Positions 10,133 to 20,774 of a stretch of DNA of 64,000 nucleotides are shown piece after piece. Source of the stretch: Allodiplogaster sudhausi (lineage: Eukaryota > Nematoda > Chromadorea > Rhabditida > Diplogasteridae); assembly GCA_945643635.1 (NCBI GenBank), contig CALZFC010000349.1, forward strand, positions 2,768,501-2,832,500, written 5' to 3'. The notes under the pieces were generated by a model that worked only from the letters and a program-made list of their open reading frames with translations, searched no databases and was not told the origin of the DNA. The translations under genes and the position numbers were made by a program. Positions within the stretch are counted from its first letter, which is position 1; every line of letters begins with the position of its first letter.

Positions 10133-11023
10133 TTACTTTTTTATTTTCTTCTGACGGATCAATTCATCTAAAATTGAATGTATTTTGTTGTATTCTGAAG
10201 CATTTCCAGCTTGATAAGATCCAATTGATAATCTTAGAGATTCTATCAGTGAGTTAGGATTTGATGGTAAAAAATCTATATTTGAACCAGTTTTTGTTCC
10301 AATAGAACTTCGAGAATCTTGTGATTTTGTCACAAAATAATTATCTTTTATGAATTTCCATTTATCACTTGAATCAGAATTATATCTTTTACTATTTTTA
10401 TCAAATCCATGATACAAAGCGTCTGAGCAAATCAGAATATTTTTATAAGAATTAGTATCATTATCTATGATTAGATTCAAATCAGGAGATTTCTTTGTTA
10501 GTAATTCCAAGAGTCCAGGAGTAGCATTGTTTTCAACTCCATTAATTTGAATGTTATTCTGATCAAATTTGATAATCGTATTTCCAATAGAATAATTCTT
10601 ATTAGTTTTATCGAATCTCAAAGAGTATCCCGCATTACTTTTATCTGAATTGTCTTGAAGATATGAAACGATTAAATTGCTAACTGTTACAACATTAGAA
10701 GGAGTATTCGCATTATAAGGATTTATTTGAGGAATTTGTTGATTATCAATTTGTAAAGTGTTGGAAATAGGAGCATTTTTAAAAGAATTCAATGTTGCAA
10801 CTATTTTATTTTTCTCTTCAATTATTTCTTCTTGTAGCTTTTTATTGGATTCTAGAATTGGTTTGAAGATTTCAACTCGATGATCTTCTACATTTTCTAA
10901 GTCATTTCGTTCTTGAAGATTCTTAACTTTATGTTCTTTCCTATTTTGAATGTAAGATTGAATGATTTCATTTCTTTTCTTAGGATCATAAATTTCTAAC
11001 AATTCTCCAGATCTAGGAATCAT
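10133..11023 (-). CDS. Polinton protein, 296 aa, conserved type of unknown function
   Basis: Intact frame. The N-terminal half is charged and coiled-coil-like (ESNKKLQEEIIEEKNK). The second half contains ATPGLLELL, a lysine-tryptophan segment (SDKWKFIKDNYF) and a C-terminal block SIGSYQAGN...ILDELIRQ. The combination of T-P-G-L-x-x-L, a K/W block and a Y-x-A-G-N terminal helix recalls a protein often annotated as uncharacterised in animal Polintons; its role is unknown to me. The ATG at 11023 is preceded by a short AT-rich gap shared with the divergent frame at 11086. Confidence 0.65.
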   Translation of the reverse strand: MIPRSGELLEIYDPKKRNEIIQSYIQNRKEHKVKNLQERNDLENVEDHRVEIFKPILESNKKLQEEIIEEKNKIVATLNSFKNAPISNTLQIDNQQIPQINPYNANTPSNVVTVSNLIVSYLQDNSDKSNAGYSLRFDKTNKNYSIGNTIIKFDQNNIQINGVENNATPGLLELLTKKSPDLNLIIDNDTNSYKNILICSDALYHGFDKNSKRYNSDSSDKWKFIKDNYFVTKSQDSRSSIGTKTGSNIDFLPSNPNSLIESLRLSIGSYQAGNASEYNKIHSILDELIRQKKIKK

Positions 11024-11085
11024 TTATACAAAGCCAATATTTTGAAAAAAAATAATTCTATTTAAATAAACAGAATTTTTCGAGA

Positions 11086-11301
11086 ATGATTAGTGAAAAG
11101 GAGTTGAAAAATATTCCTCGTGATGAAATTCGTAGGAAAGTTGCAGAAATTAGCAATCAACTCAGAGCTTACATTCTAAAAACTCGAGAAATAAGAAGCA
11201 TGAAGAAGAAAGAAATGATTGATTTTATTATAATGTTTAATAAGATGGAACTATTGGAAAACGATACAACGAATGAAAATCTTGAAAACGAATTTTCTTG
11301 A
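11086..11301 (+). CDS. Small SAP-like Polinton protein, 71 aa
   Basis: Short frame just upstream of the polymerase. The segment RSMKKKEMIDFIIMFNK resembles a SAP-type helix-turn-helix, and the whole (basic helix, then K-K-x-x-M-x-x-F-I) parallels residues 1-45 of the polymerase frame that starts 84 bp later. It may be a split-off or duplicated N-terminal module of the polymerase, or a separate DNA-binding protein. The start is the only ATG. Confidence 0.45.
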   Translation: MISEKELKNIPRDEIRRKVAEISNQLRAYILKTREIRSMKKKEMIDFIIMFNKMELLENDTTNENLENEFS

Positions 11302-11384
11302 AAAAATTTTTTGTTAATAAATAGGACAACTTGAGTCCGTTTTGAAAAAGTAATTGATTGAATACATATAGTTTAAAAATAACA

Positions 11385-14300
11385 ATGGTTAAAGAATCAG
11401 ATCGACTTCGTAAAGAAGTTCGAATAATTAATAAAGCTAGAAAATTATTAATGTCTGATGATCAAATAAAAAAAATGAAGGTAGTAGAAATTAGACAATT
11501 CATACTGAAGTATTCTATCAATGATACCGAAGATAAAGATAATAACATTTCCAAAAAAACTACTTACAGGAATATGAGCGATAAAAATATATTACGAAAC
11601 ATTTTTTACACAATCGAAACTAATGGTCTTCCTTTTTACAATACACTTGTAAGAAAGAATCTTACTTCCTTTCTCAAAAAGAAGGAAACTCTAGTATTGA
11701 ATGATATCTTCAAAGATTGTGATGTTAGAATAATGTTTCATCTAGAATGCGAGAAATTGATTAGAACTAATACTAATAGCGATACCAATAAATATGATTG
11801 TAATTCATTTGACTTTGAAATCACAAGTGAAATCCAAATTCTTCGTTCTGGAGAAAATAGAAAAACTTTCTTTCAGAATATTATTCAACTTTTGATAAAT
11901 AAAGTCGGAAATTCTCAAGAAAATCTAGAAAATGGAGTTATCTCTAAATTTGCTAAATTAGTTATGCATCAATCAAAATACTCAAGTGCTTCGACTTCCC
12001 AAAAATCGGAGGGTTATGGTCAAGTATACGACGAATATTCATCTTACTTAGTAATTAATGAAACTAGTTACACTGAGATTGCTAGAAAATTAGTGTATCA
12101 AGAAAGATCTAAGTTTCCTGAAGAACGAGAAAGTAAGTATTTGAAAACTACCTTCCTAAATTTAATAAGTCTGTTGATGATATTCATAAGTATTTGGACA
12201 CTACTTATCAAAAAGAAGATAAAGCTATTAAACTCAACATCATGTTTGGATATGTAACAGAAAGAAATGATGAAGTCAATCTCTTCAAACCTGGTCAAAA
12301 CGAGTATTTTTTCAATAAACCTCAACTGATGAAAAATGCAGAAGATCTAAAAAGTATCAAACATAAAATTTCACAAGAATCTATTACAATGCATTTGAGT
12401 AAAAGCAGAGCTGATTCAAGAACTATGATTCTTGGGGTTTATGCAATGGGTGTTAAAATCACTCGATTAGATTTTCCTATTGGTAGTTAAACTCAGTTAC
12501 CAGATTTTATTAAGAATTCAAAATATATTAATAGCTTAGAAAATGTTGAAAATAATATGTGTTTCTTTAATTGTATCGCACTAGCTACAGGATGTAGAAC
12601 TGATAGATATGCAAAAAAATCAAAAGAAATTTTTGCTGCATTCTATCAAAAAAGTATTAAAAGAGGCAAAAGAAAATACGAAGATTATGTAGGATTTGAT
12701 TTTGTGAATGAATTAGATGAGTTTGAAGAACTATATCGAGGATTAGCTGTAAACATTGTGAGTTGTTATCAAGAGAAAGAAGAAATTAATATTTTCTATA
12801 TCAGAAAATCTAAATTCAATGAAGAAAGAAGAAGTATCTATCTAAATCTATATCTTGATCATTTTTCCTTTATTATTGATTTAAAGAAATTGGATAGAGT
12901 ATACGTTTGTAATAGATGTGGATTCAAATGTAGAGATAATTATAACCTTCAAAGACATATTGAAACTTGTCAATTAGAACAAATAGATGTTTTTCCTAAG
13001 TATTCGAAACTGTGGAATAAGAAAAGAAATCTTATAGTTGAACTTTCTGACTATTATGATATTGAAGTAGACCTTAAGTATGATTACCTCATCGTGTTTG
13101 ATTTTGAAGCTATTCTGTCAAAAAATGAAGAAGAAATTATACTTCGAAGAACCCCTGAAATTAATGAAGAAGTGAAAGCACTCCAAGAGAAAAAGTTGAA
13201 ATATATTAGTAAACACACACCAGTCTCTGTTTCGATAACTTCCAATGTACCAAATTTCGAAAATGAGAAATTCATATTATCTGAAAATCCTCGAGATCTA
13301 ATCAGAGAGATGTTTGAATATTTCGATGATGTTTCTCAAGAAGCTGGAGATTTGATGATTGAAAAGATGAAACCATTGTTAGATAAATTAAAAGATGTAA
13401 AAGATTATAAAAACTACGAATTAGTGAAAGAATATTGTTCTGTTGTGCCTATTGTAGGGTTCAATAGTGGAGGCTATGATATAAATATAGCGGCTGATGA
13501 ACGTTTTATGAGTGAAATAATCAAAAGATATAAGGATCCTTTCATTATTAAAGAAGGTGCTAACAGATACAAAGTAATAAAAACAAATAACTTCATATTT
13601 CTCGATGAAATGGGGTATTGTGTTGCTGGAACAACATTAGAGAAATTATTTAAAGCTTACGATGTTGGATAACAAAAAGGATGGTTTCCTTATGAATGGT
13701 TTGACAGTTATGAAAAGTTAGACTTTCCTACAAAAGACTTAAAGATCGAAGATTTCTATTCTTCTTTGAAAAATAAACACATGAAAGATGAAGATTTCAC
13801 CACTTTGATGAAAATTTGTGATGAGAAGAAATTATCTAAAGTAAGAGATCTATTAGAATGGTACAATAACTTAGGCGTACGACCCTTATTGAAGGCTTGC
13901 TTGAAACAGAAAGAATTCTTCTATCAATTTAATTTAGATATGTATAAAGATGCAGTTTCTCTACCAGGTTTGAGTGAACATATTTTGTATCAATTCCAAA
14001 TTCAAGGATTCGAAGAGTGCCTAAAGAAAAGATCTCCAAAAACTTCCTACACTTTGAAAATAGATGAAGATACTCTCGAAAGAAGGATTTACAATTACTA
14101 TAAACAAGACAAAGAATCAAATAGATGTACTGATGATATTTTACAAGTTGAAGACGTTGTTGAAATCTTGAAAAGAGAAAACTATAAATGTTTCTATTGT
14201 TGGTTCCTTTTGAAAGAAGATACATGGTCTCTCGATAGACTTGATTGTTCTAAGAGTCATACAAAAGATAATTGTGTTGCATGTTGTATTTCTTGTAATA

Positions 14301-15833
14301 ACACAAGGTCTGACAAGTTATATAAAGAGTTTTATAGACATAAAGCTCTATTAAGATGGGAAAAATATCATCCTATGATTTGGTTATTTGGAGAAGAAAA
14401 CAAAGAAGCATTTTACAAATTTAAGAGTAATATAACTGGTGGAGCTTCATTAGTATTTCATAGATATCATGAAAAAGATAAAACACAAATTACTAGAGTG
14501 CACTACGATCTAAATAAAAAGGAATGGTATTATGATAAAGAAGGTAAAACAGTTAAGAAAATAGTTGGATTTGATGCTAATGCTCTGTATTTATGGTGTC
14601 TTGGAGAAGAAATGCCTTGTGGAAAATTGTATTATGAAAAAACCAATGATTTCTTGACTTATCAAAAAAGTTTAATGAGTGATACCCTCTTCCCTTTTTT
14701 CGGATTTTTAGAAGTAGATATTGAGGTGCCAGAAAATAAATGGGAATATTTTGGTGAACTAAGCCCTATATTTGTAAATAAAGAGTATGATGAAAATGTT
14801 TGTGGTGAATATACTAATCAAGTTCTTAAATCATTAAAAAGAAAACCATCTAAAAGTAAAAAACTCGTTACGGTTTTGAAAGCTGAAAAAATTCTTATTA
14901 AATCTACAAGATTAAGGTGGATGTTGGAACATGGTTGTGTTGTTACAAAATTACATGGTGTGATAGAAGCTAAACGAGGAAGAATATTCGAAGATTTTAT
15001 GAATTGGGTATCTGATGAAAGACGTAAAGGAGATGTTGATCAAAAGTATGCCATAATTTCTGAAGGAGCTAAATTAGTCGGAAATTCTGCCTTTGGAGTA
15101 ACTGGTATGGATAAAAATAAACATAGAAAGGTGAAAATGTGTGATGAGATACAGTTCAATAGAGCTAAAAATTATTATTTTTACTATGATGCTACCATTT
15201 TTGAAAATGGGTTTCCTGAAGTATATGAGGTTGTTAAGAAAACGAAGAAAGTAAAACAAAATATGCCTATCCAAATCGCTTGTAGTGTGTATGATGACTC
15301 TAAATTGAATGTTACAGTTTAATTATGACTGTATTGATCACTTTATTTCTAGGGAAGATTGTCAACGATTAGGAATGGATACAGATTCATCTTATATGGC
15401 ACTTTCTGGAGAATTTGAAAGTTTGATCAAGTCTCATCTCAGAGAAGAATTCGAAAAGATTAAACATAGATTTTTCCCTAGATCAACACACGAGGACTAC
15501 GACAAAATAACTCCAGGGTAATTCAAAGTTGAATTCGAAGGTGATGGGATGATAGCATTAAATAGTAAAACATACTTTGTTTGGAATGATCATAAAAATA
15601 AAATGTCTGCTAAAGGTGTTCAAAAAGATAGAAATAAGAACATATTAACCAAAGAAAAATATCTCAGCTGTCTAATGAACAATGAATTAATTATTGGAGA
15701 AAATAAAGGATTCAGGTTCATTGATAAGACAATGAAGACTTATGAATTGAATAAAACTGGATTATCTCCGGTGTATCCGAAAGGTGTTGTAATGGATGAT
15801 GGTATTCACATCAGACCAATTACTGATTTCTGA
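11385..15833 (+). pseudogene. Protein-primed family B DNA polymerase of the Polinton, multiply broken
   Basis: pPolB of about 1480 codons. Landmarks in order: SAP-like N-terminus (KKMKVVEIRQF), NNMCFFNCIAL, a C2H2-type finger (CNRCGFKC...HIETC), ExoI FDFEAI, ExoII GFNSGGYD, ExoIII-like region LEWYNNLGV. Then comes a treble-clef/HNH-like insertion (CFYCW...LDRLD...CVACC), Pol motif A GFDANALYLW, motif B KLVGNSAFGVTG and motif C MDTDSSY. Breaks seen: a frame change near 12150; in-frame stops at 12488-12490 and 13670-13672; a frame change just before 15309; and an in-frame stop at 15519-15521. All catalytic motifs remain readable, so decay is young. The 3' end overlaps the protease stop region by 28 bp in convergent orientation. 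Confidence 0.93.
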
Positions 15834-16216
15834 AAATCATAAGATTCTAATAACTTTAATAAAAGTAAACAATAATAACCACAATGATGTGTGTTGAATT
15901 CTTGAATTTGGAACGTTGATAGTTCTATTTTTCTTCTATCTTCTCCTTGTTTCAGATATTTAACCATTTCTTCAGGAGGATCTAACCCAAAAGAATCGAA
16001 ATAAAAGGCCTTATCTCTTATCTTTTTATAACAAACCCAATGAGTACCATTACCGTTACTCGAGTCGAGATTTACAATTCCAACTTCTCTTGATAATATC
16101 TTATTTGGTAAAGAGTCTCGCATAAAAACACCTCGAAAATTCTTGATTCTCAATATTTCTGCTAATTCTATGAGTTTGAAGTTAGTAAGAGGCTTTAAGT
16201 CTTTTGAGAATTTCAT
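15806..16216 (-). CDS. Adenain-like cysteine protease of the Polinton
   Basis: 136 residues. The catalytic set typical of adenovirus-type (C5/ULP-like) proteases is present: His59 in GTHWV, Asp74 in FYFDSFG, Gln105 in FQIQEF and Cys112 in HHCGYYC. In related viruses the enzyme matures capsid proteins. It is somewhat shorter than adenain (about 200 aa) and ends soon after the Cys helix, so the C-terminus may be trimmed. The first 79 codons lie inside the right TIR and are duplicated at 4871-5107. The ATG at 16216 is shared by both copies. Confidence 0.9.
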   Translation of the reverse strand: MKFSKDLKPLTNFKLIELAEILRIKNFRGVFMRDSLPNKILSREVGIVNLDSSNGNGTHWVCYKKIRDKAFYFDSFGLDPPEEMVKYLKQGEDRRKIELSTFQIQEFNTHHCGYYCLLLLKLLESYDFQKSVIGLM

Positions 16217-16598
16217 TTATTGAGCTTATTTTTTATCTTCAGCGATTTTAGAAAGAAAGTGGTATCTCCTTTTTTTTGGAGTCGCCATCCTTGATATTTC
16301 TAAAAGTGTGAAAAATGACACATTTTTGAGTATTTAAGCATGAAAATAGAAAATAAAAAATAAAATCGCCATCTCAACAAAATTTGGTTAAAATGTACAA
16401 AAATTGGTTAAAAATGTACAAAAATTGGTTAAAAATGTACAAAAATTATTGAAAATGAGCACTTTGAAGACTTTAAAAATTGACTCATTTTGTATTTTTT
16501 CAAAAAAGTGTTGTAAATGAGGTGATTTCTGTCTTAATAGAGTGAAAAAATGTAAAAATGTCAAAAATGGTATTATAATCCCTCATTCCTATATTACT
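15981..16598 (-). repeat. Polinton right terminal inverted repeat
   Basis: Partner of 4489-5107. It includes the promoter side and first part of the protease gene and tandem 21-bp units at 16378-16446. It ends ATTACT at 16598. Confidence 0.93.
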
Positions 16599-16604
16599 CA
16601 TGTG
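16599..16604. repeat. Polinton target-site duplication, right
   Basis: CATGTG directly after the element's last base, identical to 4483-4488. Confidence 0.93.
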
Positions 16605-17130
16605 TATTAAGAGTGCGGAGGGACCGAAGAATAAGTTCCAGGTATCAGCTCAAGGAGAGACTACGTCGATGGCGGACTGGAGATTGGCGTGAAAGGGATT
16701 GGTGTAAGAGGGAGAGAAAGACCGAAATATTATTTAGGAAGTTGCGCCGTGAGAGGAGACTAAAGAGGGTAAGGTCGGCAGTGTTGACGATGAAGAGGAT
16801 AACGGTGCCTTGAGGTATTCCGCATATTGAAGGACGGGGTCTGGATAGGGTCTTATTTGTACGATTGTCAGGACAATAGGCTATTCAATAGGCGGGAACG
16901 AGAAACATTCGTACTGATAAAGAAGCTTGGGATAACTAACCCGATCAAAAGCTTTAGTGTTATCAAAGTTAAAAAGTCATTAAAATAGAATTTGTGTAAC
17001 AATTCAGACCAATGTTCTAACCTGTCTAACAACTGAAATTCTATGGAGAACTTGCGACGGAAACCGAATTGCTCATCCGGAAAATATAATTATCATCGAA
17101 CTATTGTTCTTTGTCGCTTCAATAAACTAA
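16605..17130 (-). mobile_element. Non-LTR retrotransposon (CR1/Jockey-like) reverse transcriptase relic
   Basis: Minus-strand translation in shifting frames gives EQFGFRRKFSIEFQLLDRL, then TKAFDRVSYPKLLY (RT motif A region) and CGIPQGTV (motif B region), the usual order of a CR1-like reverse transcriptase. Frameshifts and stops show it is long dead. It abuts the Polinton's right TSD. The remainder to SXP gene A (17131-17474) is AT-rich with no feature. Confidence 0.75.
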
Positions 17131-17474
17131 CATTCAGGTTAGTAAGATCGAGAAAAACAGAGAGATATCGGGGTGAAACAGCTAAAGAATGACTAGAGTA
17201 CATACAAACATGTATATGTATATGTATAAAGTACACATTAGCAAGCCAAACAAGACATCTTCACAAGATTCTCGCGTCAGTCCACTTGCCGGTATTTATA
17301 AGCTTTCTTAAAACGAAACTTGTGTACTATGTACGAATATTTCAAATTCTTCAGTGACATATATTTTATAACTTCCAAATAATAATAGCAAAAGTTAAGC
17401 AGTAAATACAACAAAACAAGGCAAAACAGTTATTGGCATGAATTATTAATGACTCAATTTTCAACGATGGGAAA

Positions 17475-18871
17475 TCACTCTTCAAGCGTTGTTGATGGAT
17501 CAGCGGCCTCTTGAGAAATCGGTGCTATTGGGAGAGTGGAAGCGAGACGAGACGAGTCGTCATCTTTCTGTTCCTCGCCAATCTCGCTTCTCCCGTCGTC
17601 AGCGACTACCACAGCAGCATTTGGCGTTGCTGTTTTCACATTTTTCTCGTCGGCGAACGGGCGAGGAGGACCGAAAATACCTGGAATCATTTTGGCATTA
17701 AAATTTAGAACGCTACTTTTTTCGCCTACCTGACAAGAATCCGTTGTTCATGCCGCCCTGGTTCCCAAACGGAAATCCACCGTATCCGTAGCCGAATCCA
17801 TACGGACTTCCGTACGGAGATACTTGAGGCTCATATGGCGACTGGCCAAACTGGCCGAGACCATTTAGGCCATAGAGATTGCCAGCAAAGGGACTGCCAC
17901 CAAATCCATTGTAATTCCCCATGAAAAGGTTTCCGTTGTTCCCGTTAAATCCATCAACAGCTCCCGGGAAGATGTTTCCGTTGCTGTTGAACCCGTAACT
18001 TAAAAGTTGCTGGGGAAGCACGAAGCCTGGAGGCAGAACAAGTCCGACGTTCCCAGGAAGTCCTGCGGGAAGTCCAAGTCCTGCTCCGAATACGGGAAGA
18101 TTGTTCCGTTGACTCGGTGCTTGGAATGCATCCTGCTGCTCTTCGCTTCTAAGGAGACTTCTTCGGCTTCGTCGAGATTCCATGCCATTCTTGTTGCCAC
18201 TGAAGACATTCATAGCACAAGGTAGCGAAATGGCTATGAGGAATCGCTTGACGTTGTCATCTTGAGACTTGAACACACTCTGGATCTTCTTTTGCGCCTC
18301 TGCCGAGCTCAGACTCTCGTCCTCATAGATTGAAGACAGCTTTAAAAAAAAAGAAAAAATCAGCAAAATTCAGTTAGGTTTTTCTTTATTTGTAAATACA
18401 TATGTTCTTAATATAGTAATGCTCTAAATTAATATAGGGATAACGAGAGAAATGTTTCTATTATGAGACCTCAGCAAAAGCAGCAGGCAGCTTCTGAATG
18501 GCTGCAACAATCGACGCCTTTCGCTGCTCGACGGCGGACTTTGAGCGTTCGTCAAACTCCAGAAACTCGTCCTAGAACAAAAAAATGTCTGACTACTTGG
18601 AAATACCATATACAAATAAAGTGACTTTAAATTCGAACTATTAATCGTAATCAAAAAGGCCTTTGAGAGATGTAAAAATTATATCGTAAAAGATCTCTGA
18701 CCGTTACATTATTACGCTCGGCCCAGTCGATAAGAGAAGTTCTCATTTCGCGACGGCTCGACGATTGGTTCGCGGTGATGGAGTAAAATTCCTTGCGCGC
18801 CTCTTTGTCAAGCTCGCCGAGGAACTTGGGTTGGAGGAGAAGTCCGAACGGTGCAGGGTGATGAGGGATAG
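17475..18871 (-). CDS. SXP/RAL-2 family (DUF148) secreted protein, gene A
   Basis: Exons (minus): 18702-18871, 18470-18571, 17730-18339, 17475-17680; intron phases 1 (incoming), 0, 0 and 1, identical to paralog B at 37154-38679. The DUF148 part includes LGELDKEARKEFYSI, LIDWAERNN and LSSIYEDESLSS, as in nematode-specific SXP/RAL-2 proteins, which are usually secreted and in parasites are often immunogenic. A long Gly/Asn/Phe/Tyr-rich, low-complexity region follows (GYGYGGFPFGN), then an acidic tail (EEQKDDDSS). No signal-peptide exon could be joined: the region below the TATA box aligns with exon 1 of paralog B but has CTG where B has ATG. It may be 5'-incomplete or use an unrecognised first exon. 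Confident on family, unsure of integrity. Confidence 0.85.
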
Positions 18872-19540
18872 CTAAACGACAATACTGAGTATTAGGATTA
18901 GCAATAAATAAATGTATGTTCATATGTATTAGTTCATCTGCTAATTTACTACACAAATTAAAAAAAACTACGCATAGACAAGTTGAGCAAATAATCATTC
19001 TAGACACTTCTCTGACATTTCATTGCGCAAACTCCTGAAGCGGCAAGGAAAAGAAGGAAGGTTGATGGTCGGAGTCAAGAAGAAGCTCAGATTCAAAAAG
19101 AAGCTCGGAGCCAAGAAGAAGAAGCTTTGCAGGTGCTGCCGATGAAGCAGTATGGTGTGCTTATATATGGCCTCAAGTCGGGTCATGAAGAGTGACCCAA
19201 GTCAAAGTTCCACAGAGGCGTCAATCCGGACTCTTTGTCTCTTGCTTGCACACCTGAACGCCAAAGGTGCTAGGCTGTGACCTTCTCGCGATTATTTCGT
19301 CTTAGCCGGACCGGACACAAAGGACCGAAAGGGATATATATTGATTTCGACTTTCGCTTTATACACTTCACTCTCGGTCATGGTGCAGCAAGCACTTTAT
19401 CGAACAGACATGTCAGAATAACTGTAAAAATTTTAACTGAAAAACTTGTTTTCTAAATAGTCTGAAGAGAAGTGTAAATACCGAACTTTCGGGCTAGAAA
19501 TAAATATGTATAGCATAGAAAAAGGGCACGAATTTATCAT
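18872..19540. other. Upstream region of SXP gene A
   Basis: Contains a TATA box (19160-19168) and, on the minus strand, a phenylalanine/leucine-rich frame made of imperfect agcttcttcttctt repeats (19040-19110) where the signal-peptide exon would be expected. Nothing else is supported. Confidence 0.4.
19160..19168 (-). promoter_or_regulatory. TATA box for SXP gene A
   Basis: Minus-strand catatataag lies about 60 bp above the region that aligns with exon 1 of paralog B, the same spacing as TATAAAA to ATG in gene B. Confidence 0.5.
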
Positions 19541-20047
19541 TTAACCGATCACGAAATGCGAGGCAAATATTAGAGGGGAGAATGGCTGTAGACGAAGCCC
19601 GTTGTTCCGTTCCTGTTTCGAATTGAAGCACTTGAAAATTGAACTGGACGTGACCTGATGGTGAGAAGAAAAAATTAAAGAGTATAAAATAGGTAGAAAA
19701 ATCGCAAAAAAAGTAAGATAAGAGGAAATATACCTGATGTTGAAAAATTTTAATGAACCAAATAACGACTAGCGGATCGGTCACCAGAAAGATGACAGTA
19801 ATGCAGATTAAAAACTCGCCAATTCGTCCGAAATCTACGCCTTGGAGTGGGGAAAGATTACTGGCAGAAAAAAGTATTATTGACTTGGTGATTTTGGTTA
19901 TGCAGAATTCAGTCAATAGAGATTGAAGGTTAATTACGTCATGCCCGTTCTAGAAACGTGAAGGGTGCGTGTACAAAACGAACCGGTGAAGAGCGTCAGC
20001 AGAATGATTGCAATCGGGATGTAGCAGAGGACGGCTGGAACCAGTGT
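19541..20047 (-). pseudogene. 3' part of a second Str-type 7TM receptor
   Basis: Three exons: 19984-20047 (64 nt, TLVPAVLCYIPI, same length and phase as exon 7 of the receptor at 2539-4200), 19734-19840 (VDFGRIGEFL...TDPLVVIWFIK, TM7) and 19541-19654 (cytoplasmic tail, Ser/Lys-rich, stop TAA). All splice sites are canonical. No upstream exons (TM1-TM5) are recognisable between 20048 and the oppositely oriented channel gene at 20775, so it is either a remnant or its 5' exons are too diverged to see. Confidence 0.65.
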
Positions 20048-20774
20048 CTGTATTAGGAAAGGAAATAGCCGTTTTCTGTCTCATGTGAGATATCTTTTGT
20101 ATAATTTTACCTTTACTGTATAGAACTATCTATGTATCTATTTTATTGCAATCTTGATGCACCCAGTGCATCACGATTGCAAGAAGATTGTATACGGTGT
20201 TATGCTGGTTCTTCTTTTTGCTTATACAAGACGTACTGCCACATATTCTTAAGAATATATTAATATATATTTAAAGCTCTCGTGACCCTATAATGTTTGG
20301 CGGTACTGGTTATGGAATAAAAAAGGAGTGAAAATCAAAGTGCCCAGCACCAGACGGTTGCCGACAATTATCGGGAGAAAGACGGCTTTCTTCCATACGA
20401 AAGGGAGGAAACAAAGGCGCCCATTGCTCCTCATGAACTTTTGGCAAACAGGGCATGAATAGCTTTGCTTACAACTTTGTCCGCGGCTTCAGCCACGTGG
20501 CGCTATACGCCTGCCAACAAGACGCCCACGGGAAGGCCGTCTTCTTCTTTTGCGACCTTTCGGACAAAGCAAACATGGCCCTGGCGAAGGCTCGCATGTA
20601 TCCAACCAACCCTCTTTAGTTCCTTTCTTTAATTTTTTTTAGTTTATACATACATTTCGCTGTTTCCGTTGAGCGTTAAAGGACCTTTAGATTTTATTAG
20701 CCGTATAACGTCAGCAATAGAAACTAATAAAAATACAAATCTGTCCATAATTTGAAGGAACTCAACGTCTTGAA
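20048..20774. other. Space between receptor remnant and DEG/ENaC copy 1
   Basis: A GC-rich patch at 20400-20630 is open on the plus strand (GFSHVALYACQQDAHGK) and could be an exon of unknown origin; no splice sites or start fit well. No other feature. Confidence 0.3.

Larger units (their letters stand above)
7709..10228 (+). repeat. Right arm of the Polinton internal inverted duplication
   Basis: The longer, probably ancestral arm, 2520 bp. It contains the ATPase, the 205- and 125-residue genes and the 3' end of the 296-residue gene. The left arm (5827-7631) is its inverted copy minus about 714 bp. Confidence 0.93.
4489..16598. mobile_element. Polinton/Maverick DNA transposon, 12.1 kb, rearranged
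   Basis: Complete element from TSD to TSD. Ends are AGTAGTATAGG... and ...CCTATATTACT, TIRs are about 618 bp, and target duplications are CATGTG. Gene content seen: protein-primed family B DNA polymerase (broken), A32/FtsK-like ATPase, adenain-like cysteine protease, a candidate minor capsid-type protein and four or five proteins of unknown role. Integrase and double-jelly-roll major capsid genes, standard in autonomous Polintons of 15-20 kb, are not visible. The centre (5827-10228) is an imperfect inverted duplication. The two arms differ by few substitutions and the duplicated 125-residue frame differs at one residue, so the rearrangement looks recent. The element is AT-rich compared with the host exons. 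It is probably non-autonomous and would need integrase in trans. Confidence 0.95.
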
